From Sutterella sp. (lineage in GTDB: Bacteria; Pseudomonadota; Gammaproteobacteria; Burkholderiales; Burkholderiaceae_F), in assembly GCA_003488465.1 (NCBI GenBank), contig DNLN01000057.1:1-6851 (forward strand): a stretch of 6,851 nt of DNA, in the 5' to 3' direction. This document shows, one piece after another, positions 1 to 6,337 of this stretch. Below the pieces are notes generated by a model. The model was not told the origin of the DNA. It saw nothing but the letters and a program-made list of their open reading frames with translations, and did not search any database. The number at the start of each line of letters is the position of its first letter. Position 1 is the stretch's first letter. The position numbers and the translations under genes are program-made.

Positions 1-327
1 CTCGAAGCCGAGGAACTTGAGGATGCTCTCGTTCACGGAGGGGTGCAGGCGGATGCCTCCCTTGTACGGGCCGATCGCGGAGTTGAACTGGATGCGCCAG
101 CCGCGGTTCACCTGGATCTCGCCCTTGTCGTCAACCCACTCGACGCGGAACTTGACGGTTCTTTCGGGTTCGACGATGCGCTCAAGAATCTTGTGCTTCT
201 CGTACTTCGGATCCTTATCCATGAGCGGCTGAAGGGTGTTGAGAACCTCTTCGACAGCCTGCAGGTATTCGGGCTGATACGGGAAGCGGGCCTTGAGCTC
301 GCTCAGAACCTTCTGGGTGTAGGACAT
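1..327 (-). CDS. gdhA: NADP-type glutamate dehydrogenase, N-terminal part (cut by window edge)
   Basis: Cytoplasmic enzyme of the hexameric GdhA family, which reductively aminates 2-oxoglutarate with ammonia to glutamate, usually with NADPH. Read on the minus strand from the ATG at 327-325, the frame stays open to base 1 and gives 109 residues of an expected total near 450. The visible part is the first portion of the substrate-binding (ELFV N-terminal) domain. It contains the family stretches LERIVEPERTVKFRVEWVDD (about residues 48-67), QVNRGWRIQFNSAIGPYKGG (72-91) and HPSVNESILKFLGFE (95-109). Lys89 in GPYKGG corresponds to the glutamate/2-oxoglutarate-contacting lysine of the family. The start is supported by an AAAGG Shine-Dalgarno on the minus strand (341-337), 9 bases before the ATG. 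It is transcribed divergently from argF. The identification is from remembered similarity to E. coli GdhA and is firm. The catalytic and NADP-binding parts are outside the window. Confidence 0.96.
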   Translation of the reverse strand, partial: MSYTQKVLSELKARFPYQPEYLQAVEEVLNTLQPLMDKDPKYEKHKILERIVEPERTVKFRVEWVDDKGEIQVNRGWRIQFNSAIGPYKGGIRLHPSVNESILKFLGFE

Positions 328-336
328 GGTCGTGTG

Positions 337-357
337 CCTTTCGGTGAATCACCAAGG
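337..357 (-). promoter_or_regulatory. Hairpin covering the gdhA ribosome binding site
   Basis: On the minus strand the gdhA leader reads CCTTGGTG-ATT-CACC-GA-AAGG. All eight bases of the 5' arm can pair with CACC and AAGG, leaving a 2-base GA bulge and a 3-base loop. On the plus strand the arms are 337-340 plus 343-346, and 350-357. The AAGG that closes the stem is the core of the gdhA Shine-Dalgarno (341-337), 9 bases before the ATG. The pairing is visible in the sequence. A role in limiting gdhA translation is inference. Confidence 0.4.
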
Positions 358-498
358 GGTTGAAGAAAATTGTGCGGGCATCTGGCGCAAAGGTGCGCGG
401 GGCCTTTCGCATGCCGCGATTTCACAGTGTAACCGCGACGCGAAATCCGTCCTACGCTATTTCAGTTATTGCAGATGAGTTTTTCTAACTTCTGTTTC

Positions 499-597
499 GT
501 TGCAATGGGTTAGCGGCTGCCGGAAGGGGACCGGCTTTGCTCGGGCGAACTGCCGGAGGGTGTATCCTTCGCGCACCGCCCGCAGGGCGATTGCAAC
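499..597 (+). promoter_or_regulatory. Possible folded leader of argF
   Basis: GTTGCAAT (499-506) is an exact 8-base inverted match to ATTGCAAC (590-597). Two small hairpins lie between these arms: GCCGG-AAGGGGA-CCGGC (519-535) and CGCCC-GCA-GGGCG (577-589). The second is directly flush with the 3' outer arm. The nested arrangement ends 11 bases before the argF Shine-Dalgarno (609-613). It could be a structured 5' leader or DNA-level operators. It matches no riboswitch class I recognise, there is no U-run after the last hairpin, and short GC stems are common by chance here. Confidence 0.25.
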
Positions 598-621
598 AAA
601 GAAATTCCGGAGATTTTCGTC

Positions 622-1626
622 ATGCCCTTTAACCTCAAGAACCGTTCTCTGCTCTCCCTTGTGCACCACAGCGCCGAGCAGATCCAGTACCTTGTGAACC
701 TTGCCGCCGACCTCAAGGCGGCCAAGCGAGCCGGCACCGAGCAGCAGCGCCTGAAGGGCAGGAGCATCGCGCTTGTGTTTGAAAAGACCTCCACCCGCAC
801 GAGGAGCGCCTTTGAGGTCGCGGCCTACGATCAGGGGGCCCACACGACCTTTTTTGAGCCGGCCACAAGCCAGTTCGGCCACAAGGAGAGCGTGAAGGAT
901 TCGGCGCGCGTTCTGGGGCAGATCTATGACGCGATCGAATACCGCGGCTTCAAGCAGAGCACGGTCGAGGAGCTTGCCAAGTACGCGGGCGTTCCCGTGT
1001 TCAACGGACTGACCGACGAGTGGCATCCGACGCAGATGCTCTGCGACCTGCTCACGATGCAGGAGGCCTCGGCCAAGCCCCTTTCCGAGATCAAGTTCGC
1101 GTATCTTGGCGACGCGCGGTTCAACACCGGCAACAGCCTGCTTCTGGTGGGCGCGAAGATGGGCATGGACGTGCGCATTGGTGCGCCCCGCGCGTACTGG
1201 CCGAGCGAAGAGCTGATCGCCATGTGCCGCGAGATCGCCGAGCAGTCCGGCGCGAAGATCACGATCACCGAGGATCCGATCGAGGCGGTGCGCGGCGTTG
1301 ACTTCGTGCACACGGACATCTGGGTCTCCATGGGCGAGCCCAAGGAGGTCTGGGACGAGCGCATCAAGGCGCTGATGCCCTACCAGGTCAATGCAGCGCT
1401 CATGAAGGCGACGGGCAATCCGCGCGTGAAGTTCATGCACTGCCTGCCCGCCTATCACAACACCGAAACCAAGGTCGGCGCCGATGTCGTCAAACTCCAT
1501 CCCGAACTCGCAAGCGGCATCGAAGTGACCGAGGACGTGTTCGAATCGCCCGCTTCGATCGTGTTCGAGCAGGCCGGCAACCGCTTGCATACGATCAAGG
1601 CCGTCATGGTGGCGGCGCTTGCCTAA
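622..1626 (+). CDS. argF: Ornithine carbamoyltransferase
   Basis: Cytoplasmic enzyme that transfers carbamoyl from carbamoyl phosphate to ornithine, giving citrulline in arginine synthesis; normally a homotrimer. The 334-residue length is typical of the anabolic family. Its N-terminal carbamoyl-phosphate domain has STRTR at residues 57-61 and HPTQ at 135-138. The C-terminal ornithine domain has the D-x3-SMG loop (D232, S236-M237-G238) and HCLP at 273-276 with the active-site Cys274. It ends in the family-typical [11 protein letters not shown]. The ATG at 622 is preceded by GGAGA at 609-613 with 8 bases of spacing. The TAA stop is followed by a likely terminator at 1665-1705, suggesting a single-gene unit. 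A catabolic, degradative role (ArcB) is less likely because no arcA or arcC is adjacent, although the sequence alone does not exclude it. No frameshift or missing key residue is seen. Confidence 0.97.
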   Translation: MPFNLKNRSLLSLVHHSAEQIQYLVNLAADLKAAKRAGTEQQRLKGRSIALVFEKTSTRTRSAFEVAAYDQGAHTTFFEPATSQFGHKESVKDSARVLGQIYDAIEYRGFKQSTVEELAKYAGVPVFNGLTDEWHPTQMLCDLLTMQEASAKPLSEIKFAYLGDARFNTGNSLLLVGAKMGMDVRIGAPRAYWPSEELIAMCREIAEQSGAKITITEDPIEAVRGVDFVHTDIWVSMGEPKEVWDERIKALMPYQVNAALMKATGNPRVKFMHCLPAYHNTETKVGADVVKLHPELASGIEVTEDVFESPASIVFEQAGNRLHTIKAVMVAALA

Positions 1627-1664
1627 AACGCGTCCTTTCGGTAATCATTCGCCCATCAAACAAT

Positions 1665-1705
1665 CGAAGCGCCTTCGGGGCAAAACGAGGCGCTTCGGTC
1701 TGTTT
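1665..1705 (+). terminator. Likely rho-independent terminator after argF
   Basis: CGAAGCGCC (1665-1673) pairs perfectly with GGCGCTTCG (1689-1697) across a 15-base loop. It is followed by GTCTGTTT, a weak T-rich tail ending at 1705. It lies 38 bases past the argF stop and 47 bases before the decarboxylase start. The long loop and imperfect U-tract make it moderate. It could instead be a leader hairpin of the downstream gene, since no clear promoter is visible between it and position 1745. Confidence 0.6.
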
Positions 1706-1744
1706 CCGGTTCTGTAACGGCTGCTCAAATTTCGGAGGCCGCCC

Positions 1745-3988
1745 ATGCGATTTCATTTTCCCGTTGTCATCATTGATCAGGACTACAAGTCCGAGAATGT
1801 CTCTGGCCTGGGCATCCGGGATCTGGCAAAGGCCATTGAATCCCAGGGGATCGAGGTGCAGGCCGTGACGGCTTTCACCGATCTGGAGAGCCTTGCGCGG
1901 CAGAGCAGCCGGGCGGGCGGCTTCATTCTCAGCCTTGAGGACCGGGACATGTCGGACGAGACCGAAACCGTCACGATCGGACAGCTGCGCGGGTTCGTGC
2001 GCAAAGTGCGCGAGTCCAATCCCGACGTGCCGATTTTCCTGTTCGGCGAGTCCAAGACGACCGAGTCGATTCCCAATGATGTGCTGCGCGAACTGCACGG
2101 ATTCATTCACAAGTTCGAGGACACGCCCGAGTTCGTCGCCGGATTCATCGTGCGCGAGGTCCGCGAGTACGTGCACGGCCTGCCGCCGCCCTTTTTCAAG
2201 GCGCTCACGAACTACGCCCGCGATTCGTCCTATTCCTGGCACTGCCCGGGACACTCGGGCGGCGTTGCCTTCCTCAAGAGCCCCGTGGGGCAGCTCTTCC
2301 ACCAGTTCTTTGGCGAGAACATGCTGCGCGCCGACGTGTGCAACGCCGTCGAGGAACTCGGTCAGCTGCTTGACCACACGGGACCGGTAGCGAAGTCCGA
2401 GCAGAACGCCGCGCGGATCTTCGGCTGCGACAATCTGTACTTCGTCACCAACGGTACGTCGACCTCGAACAAGATCGTCTGGAACTTTGCCGTGGCTCCT
2501 GGAGACGTTGTCATCGTGGACCGCAACTGCCACAAGTCGATCCTGCATGCGATCACGCTCACGGGCGCGATCCCGGTGTTTCTCATGCCCACGCGCAATC
2601 AGTACGGCATCATCGGACCGATTCCGCTTTCGGAGTTCGACTGGGAGACGATCCGCAGGAAGATCGAGGCCAATCCCCTCATCGCCGACAAGAGTGTGCG
2701 GCCGAGAATTCTCACGATCACCCAGTCCACGTACGACGGCGTGATCTACAACGACGAAATGATCAAGGAGCGCCTCGACGGGCGCGTGGACATCCTGCAC
2801 TTTGACGAAGCCTGGCTGCCGCACGGCGCGTTCCATGGGCTCTATGAGAACATGCACGCGATCGATCGCGACAAACCCAGAACCCGTGACAGCCTGGTCT
2901 TTGCAACCCACTCGACGCACAAGCTCCTGGCGGGCATCTCGCAGGCAAGTCAGATCTGCGTGCAGGACTCCCAGAGCCGTCATCTGGATCGCAGCGCCTT
3001 CAACGAGGCGTTCATGATGCACACGTCCACCTCGCCGCAGTACGCGATCATCGCAAGCTGCGACGTTGCGGCTGCGATGATGGAGGGCCGGGCCGGCACG
3101 TCGCTTGTCGACGAATCCATTCGCGAGGCCGTGGAGTTCCGCCGCGCGATGCGGTTCGTCGGCCGCGGGTACGACGACTGGTGGTTCAAGGTCTGGGGAC
3201 CGGACAGGCTCCCGGAGGCAGGAATCGGCTCCCAGGCCGACTGGTCGCTTGAATCGGGCGCTGCCTGGCACGGATTCGGCCAGATCGCTCCGGGCTTTAA
3301 CATGCTCGACCCGATCAAGGGCACGATCATCACGCCGGGGCTTTCGGTCGACGGTGCGTTCGACGAGACGGGCATTCCTGCCGCCATCGTGACGAAGTAC
3401 CTTTCCGAGCACGGCATCATCGTGGAAAAGACCGGGCTCTATTCGTTCTTCATCATGTTCACGATCGGCATCACGAAGGGCCGCTGGAACACGATGGTCA
3501 CCGAACTGCAGCAGTTCAAGGACGCATACGACGAGAATGCGCCGCTCTATCACGTCATGCCCAGGTTCATCGCTGAGTTCCCGCGCTACGAAAAGCTTGG
3601 CCTGAAGGATCTCTGCCACATGATCCACGGGGTTTATCGCGAGTATGATGTCGCGCGGCTCACGACGCAGATGTACGTCTCGGAGATGACCCCCGCGATG
3701 CGGCCCACGGATGCCTACGCAAAACTCGTCCACGGACAGGTCGAGCGCGTGGCGATCGACGAACTCGAAGGGCGCGTCTCGGCGGTGCTCCTCACTCCGT
3801 ATCCGCCGGGAATTCCGCTTCTCGTGCCGGGCGAGCGGGTCAACAGCAAGATTGTCGAGTATCTGCGCTTTGCCCGAGACTTCTCCAAGAGGTTCCCGGG
3901 GTTTGAAAGCGACGTTCACGGGCTGGTGAAGTCCCAGTGGCCGGACGGAACCGCCAAGTACATGCTCGACTGCGTGCGTGAGGACTAA
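1745..3988 (+). CDS. PLP-dependent Orn/Lys/Arg decarboxylase (LdcA/AdiA-like, long form)
   Basis: Fold-type I, pyridoxal-phosphate-dependent decarboxylase of basic amino acids. The product would be cadaverine, putrescine or agmatine, depending on substrate. At 747 residues it has the full architecture of the family: an N-terminal wing (receiver-like) domain about 1-145, a PLP-binding core about 146-575, and a C-terminal domain to the end. Key sites are NGTSTSNK (236-243), DRNCHKS (259-265), HFDEAW (352-357, with the Asp expected to contact the PLP ring nitrogen) and STHK (390-393, Lys393 forming the Schiff base). From memory it resembles Pseudomonas LdcA-type lysine decarboxylase and Burkholderiales homologues more than E. 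coli SpeC. The DEAW form is shared with AdiA and LdcA, whereas E. coli LdcI and SpeC have DSAW. The substrate cannot be fixed from sequence. The ATG at 1745 follows a strong GGAGG (1734-1738). It is probably co-transcribed with the GcvT-like gene 18 bases downstream. Confidence 0.95.
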   Translation: MRFHFPVVIIDQDYKSENVSGLGIRDLAKAIESQGIEVQAVTAFTDLESLARQSSRAGGFILSLEDRDMSDETETVTIGQLRGFVRKVRESNPDVPIFLFGESKTTESIPNDVLRELHGFIHKFEDTPEFVAGFIVREVREYVHGLPPPFFKALTNYARDSSYSWHCPGHSGGVAFLKSPVGQLFHQFFGENMLRADVCNAVEELGQLLDHTGPVAKSEQNAARIFGCDNLYFVTNGTSTSNKIVWNFAVAPGDVVIVDRNCHKSILHAITLTGAIPVFLMPTRNQYGIIGPIPLSEFDWETIRRKIEANPLIADKSVRPRILTITQSTYDGVIYNDEMIKERLDGRVDILHFDEAWLPHGAFHGLYENMHAIDRDKPRTRDSLVFATHSTHKLLAGISQASQICVQDSQSRHLDRSAFNEAFMMHTSTSPQYAIIASCDVAAAMMEGRAGTSLVDESIREAVEFRRAMRFVGRGYDDWWFKVWGPDRLPEAGIGSQADWSLESGAAWHGFGQIAPGFNMLDPIKGTIITPGLSVDGAFDETGIPAAIVTKYLSEHGIIVEKTGLYSFFIMFTIGITKGRWNTMVTELQQFKDAYDENAPLYHVMPRFIAEFPRYEKLGLKDLCHMIHGVYREYDVARLTTQMYVSEMTPAMRPTDAYAKLVHGQVERVAIDELEGRVSAVLLTPYPPGIPLLVPGERVNSKIVEYLRFARDFSKRFPGFESDVHGLVKSQWPDGTAKYMLDCVRED

Positions 3989-4006
3989 TTTTTGGAATCA
4001 GTGCAA

Positions 4007-4912
4007 ATGCCCATCAATACTGTTTTGTACGACCGCTATCCGGTCACGGTGCTCAGCGTCAGCGGAACGACGCGCTTTCTTGCGAGGCTCGTTGCCTGCG
4101 ACCACAGGAAGATTCCCGTCGGACAGGCGGTGCGCGCCGTCATGCTGAATGCTTCGGCAGGCGTGATCGACACGGTGATCCTCGCAAGAGTCACCCAGGA
4201 CGACTACCGGATTCTGCTTTCCGGCGATGGAGCTGATGCCCGCGAGGCGTGGATCCGCCAGGTGAGCGCGGCGTTTGACGCGGAGGTGCTCTCCAGCAAG
4301 CAATTGGCCTGCGACTATCTCGGAGCGCTGCCGATCGACGGAATCGAACTGAAAAAGGGCGGCTATCAGGAGGCGAGCGGCATTGGGTTCGTGAATCTGG
4401 GCTGGAAGCAGATCGTCTTCGGGCCGAAGGAAAATATCGAGGCGCTCTGCGAGAACCTTCTCAAGGCAGGCGCTAAGAAGGGCGCCGAGGGCGGCATTGA
4501 TGCGCTGCGCATTCTTGCCAGGGAGCCCGCGCTCGGCCTTGAGTACGACGAGTCGACAAGTCCGCTTGAGTGCGGCTTGGAGGATGCGCTTGATTTCGAG
4601 GACAAGTCCCGGGTCTTCATCGGACGCGCCCTGTGCGAGGAGTACCGCAACAGCGGCAAGTACGAACGGCTTCATCTCGTTGCCTTTGACAGCGCCTTCG
4701 ATCCCAACGCGCTCACGCAGATTCCGATGGTGGTCGTGGGCGAGTACGGCTTTGAGGTGAGCAGCCTCGTGCGCGTGCCGGAGATGAACATCACGGCGGC
4801 GCTCGTGCGCCTGCCCCATGAGGTGAAGGTGGGAGACCATCTCGGCGCCATCGTGAAGACCGAGCCGGACTGCGGCTGCGACGGGTGTCTTGTGATCGCC
4901 CCTCAGGCCTGA
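4007..4912 (+). CDS. GcvT/YgfZ-like (aminomethyltransferase-fold) protein of unknown role
   Basis: The 301-residue protein resembles the glycine cleavage T-protein family. MLNASAGVID (46-55) matches the GcvT MLNASGGVID segment and keeps the catalytic-type Asp55. LRILAREPALGLEYDESTSPLE (167-188) followed by FIGRALCEE (204-212) matches the conserved LRLEAG...DETISPL...FIGREAL region. A small C-terminal barrel follows. It differs from true GcvT (about 360 residues). The N-terminal segment carrying the GW.MP.Y and DVSHM motifs is missing. The GYTGExGYE folate-pocket motif is replaced around 127-136 by GFVNLGWKQI, losing both glutamates. The C-terminus carries CGCDGC (289-294). No gcvH or gcvP lies nearby, so a glycine-cleavage role is unlikely. 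A YgfZ-like folate-binding or demethylase-like role is possible. Start choice: the ATG at 4007 has a weak GGAA 9 bases upstream. An in-frame TTG at 3992, 7 bases after GAGGA (3980-3984), would add five residues and place the start 3 bases after the decarboxylase stop. Confidence 0.85.
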   Translation: MPINTVLYDRYPVTVLSVSGTTRFLARLVACDHRKIPVGQAVRAVMLNASAGVIDTVILARVTQDDYRILLSGDGADAREAWIRQVSAAFDAEVLSSKQLACDYLGALPIDGIELKKGGYQEASGIGFVNLGWKQIVFGPKENIEALCENLLKAGAKKGAEGGIDALRILAREPALGLEYDESTSPLECGLEDALDFEDKSRVFIGRALCEEYRNSGKYERLHLVAFDSAFDPNALTQIPMVVVGEYGFEVSSLVRVPEMNITAALVRLPHEVKVGDHLGAIVKTEPDCGCDGCLVIAPQA

Positions 4913-4928
4913 TCCCAGACACAAGACT

Positions 4929-4960
4929 GGGCGGGCTCCTCGCTAAAATGCCCGCCCTTT
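4929..4960 (+). terminator. Likely terminator after the decarboxylase/GcvT-like pair
   Basis: GGGCGGGC (4929-4936) pairs perfectly with GCCCGCCC (4950-4957) over a 13-base loop, followed by TTT (4958-4960). It starts 16 bases past the GcvT-like stop codon. The stem is strong but the T-tract is short, so termination may be partial. The loop holds the TAAAAT box annotated separately. Confidence 0.55.
4944..4949 (+). promoter_or_regulatory. Candidate -10 box of a miaB promoter
   Basis: TAAAAT in the context CGCTAAAATGCC is a 5-of-6 match to the sigma-70 -10 hexamer and the commonest -10-like form I associate with Burkholderiales promoters. A start near 4956 would give miaB a leader of about 36 bases. 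No recognisable -35 lies 16-18 bases upstream (the region reads around ACAAGA), which lowers confidence. The element sits in the loop of the terminator-like hairpin. Confidence 0.4.
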
Positions 4961-4991
4961 GCACAATTTCTTCTGCCAACGGATGTAAACC

Positions 4992-6317
4992 GTGAACGCA
5001 AAAACAATCTACCTGCGCAGCTTTGGCTGCCAAATGAACGACTATGACTCCGCGCGCATCATCGACCTCATGCGCGAGAAGCACGGCTACAGCCGCGTCG
5101 AGAATCCCGAAGAGGCCGACCTTGCCGTTATCGTCACCTGTTCGATCCGCGAAAAGGCCCAGGAGAAGACCTTCTCCGATCTGGGACGGATGCGCGAAAT
5201 CAAAAAGGGCCGGCCCGGCATGATGATTGCCGTCGGCGGATGCGTCGCGAGCCAGGAGGGCCGCCGCATTCTCGAGCGCGCTCCCTGGGTTGACGTGGTG
5301 TTCGGTCCGCAGACGCTGCACCTGCTGCCCGCGCTTTTGGAAAAGCGCCGCGCAACCGGCAAGCCCCAGGTCGACATCTCCTTTCCGGAGATTGAAAAGT
5401 TTGACAATCTGCCAGCGCCCTCCGCGCACGGTCCCACGGCCTTCGTCTCGATCATGGAGGGGTGCAGCAAGTACTGCTCGTACTGCGTCGTTCCCTACAC
5501 CCGAGGCGAAGAGATCAGCCGGCCGATGCTCGACGTGCTGGTCGAGTGCGCGCACCTTGCGAGCCAGGGCGTGAAGGAGCTCACGCTGCTCGGGCAGAAC
5601 GTCAACGCCTATCTCGGCAAGGGCCCTGACGGCAGCCTCGTGGACTTTGCGCTGCTTCTTGAATACGTGAGCGAGATCGAGGGAATCGAGCGCATCCGCT
5701 ACACGACGAGCCACCCCAAGGAATTCTCCGACCGGCTCATTGCGGCTTACGGCAAGCTGCCCAAACTCGCCAACCACGTGCATCTGCCCGTGCAAAGCGG
5801 CTCGGACAGGATCCTTGCCGCCATGAAGCGCGGCTACACGCACGACTGGTACCTTGAGCGCATCGCTAAGTTGCGCGCCGTGCGGCCGGACATCTGCATT
5901 GCCACGGACTTCATCGTGGGCTTTCCGGGCGAGACGCAGGAGGACTTTGACGAGACGCTGCGGCTCATCGATGAAGTGGGCTTTGACGCAAGCTTCTCCT
6001 TTGTGTATTCGAAGCGCCCCGGCACGCCCGCCGCCGAACTGCCCGACGCGACGCCCCAGTGCGAGAAGCTTCGCCGCCTGCAGCTGCTGCAGTCCGTGAT
6101 CGACGCCAACGCTTCGCGCATCTCCGAAGGGATGGTCGGACGCATCGAGCGGTGCCTTGTGACCGGGCAGGCAAAGCGCGGCGAGGGCATGCTTTCGGCG
6201 CGCACCGACAACAATCGCGTCGTCAATTTCAAGGGTGATTCCTCGCTCATCGGCACCATGGTGAACATCGAGATCACCGAGGTTTATCCGCATACGCTTG
6301 GCGGAAAGGTTGCTTGA
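4992..6317 (+). CDS. miaB: tRNA-2-methylthio-N6-dimethylallyladenosine synthase
   Basis: Radical-SAM methylthiotransferase that adds the 2-methylthio group to i6A37 next to the anticodon of tRNAs reading UNN codons. It is cytoplasmic and carries two [4Fe-4S] clusters. The 441-residue protein shows the three family domains. The N-terminal UPF0004 domain has auxiliary-cluster cysteines Cys13 (SFGCQMN), Cys50 (TCSIREKA) and Cys84 (VGGCVA). The radical-SAM core has CSKYCSYC at 158-165 (Cys158, 162, 165) followed by VVPYTRG. The core also has GQNVNAY (201-207), HLPVQSGSD (264-272) and [10 protein letters not shown] (306-315). A C-terminal TRAM RNA-binding domain spans about 378-440. The start is GTG at 4992 with only a weak GGAT upstream. 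It is preferred because the next ATG (5035) would remove Cys13. It is slightly shorter than the 474-residue E. coli protein. phoH/ybeZ follows after 20 bases, as in many proteobacteria. Confidence 0.97.
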   Translation: MNAKTIYLRSFGCQMNDYDSARIIDLMREKHGYSRVENPEEADLAVIVTCSIREKAQEKTFSDLGRMREIKKGRPGMMIAVGGCVASQEGRRILERAPWVDVVFGPQTLHLLPALLEKRRATGKPQVDISFPEIEKFDNLPAPSAHGPTAFVSIMEGCSKYCSYCVVPYTRGEEISRPMLDVLVECAHLASQGVKELTLLGQNVNAYLGKGPDGSLVDFALLLEYVSEIEGIERIRYTTSHPKEFSDRLIAAYGKLPKLANHVHLPVQSGSDRILAAMKRGYTHDWYLERIAKLRAVRPDICIATDFIVGFPGETQEDFDETLRLIDEVGFDASFSFVYSKRPGTPAAELPDATPQCEKLRRLQLLQSVIDANASRISEGMVGRIERCLVTGQAKRGEGMLSARTDNNRVVNFKGDSSLIGTMVNIEITEVYPHTLGGKVA

Positions 6318-6337
6318 GCAAGAAGGAGACGCAGTTC

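Larger units (their letters stand above)
328..621. other. Divergent intergenic region between gdhA and argF
   Basis: These 294 bases hold the control regions of both flanking genes and no supportable protein gene. No sigma-70 promoter is convincing. The best argF-side candidate is weak: TTCAGT at 461-466 with TCTAAC at 484-489, spacing 17, each matching only part of the consensus. I see no good ARG box (the TGAAT-N4-ATTCA type bound by ArgR). Dyads present include GCGCA-AAGG-TGCGC (385-398), CGCGG/CCGCG (396-400 and 414-418), and the structures annotated separately at 337-357 and 499-597. In GC-rich DNA some of these are expected by chance. The octamer CTGCCGGA occurs twice (517-524 and 550-557). 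Confidence 0.6.

Noticed and set aside
43..363. A 106-codon plus-strand frame opposite gdhA
   Set aside because: It is the complement of a clearly recognisable GdhA N-terminus and has no supporting motif.
461..489. A sigma-70 promoter for argF (TTCAGT, 17 bases, TCTAAC)
   Set aside because: Only about 3 of 6 and 4 of 6 positions match the consensus. It is mentioned as the best candidate in the intergenic entry but is too weak to list as a promoter.
500..697. An Arg-rich 65-codon frame starting before and overlapping argF, as a possible arginine-sensing leader peptide
   Set aside because: It has nine Arg codons in its first 41, some of them AGG or AGA. However, it starts with TTG and no Shine-Dalgarno, and Arg-rich frames are expected by chance in GC-rich DNA. 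The nearby ATG at 504-506 is in another frame and stops after two codons.
466..1590. A 374-codon open frame antisense to argF
   Set aside because: It mirrors the argF codons, has no recognised domain, and argF is complete on the other strand.
1604..3919. A 771-codon open frame antisense to the decarboxylase
   Set aside because: It has no family resemblance that I recognise, lies wholly opposite a well-supported enzyme, and is rich in Arg, His, Val and Leu as expected from reading GC-rich codons on the wrong strand. It also runs through the terminator-like region.
3998..4924. A 308-codon open frame antisense to the GcvT-like gene
   Set aside because: No motifs are visible and the composition is shadow-like. 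The plus-strand product has clear GcvT-family segments and a linked upstream gene.
4791..6293. A 500-codon open frame antisense to miaB
   Set aside because: Its composition is typical of a GC-rich shadow frame and it shows no recognisable motif. The plus strand encodes an intact MiaB with all expected cysteines.
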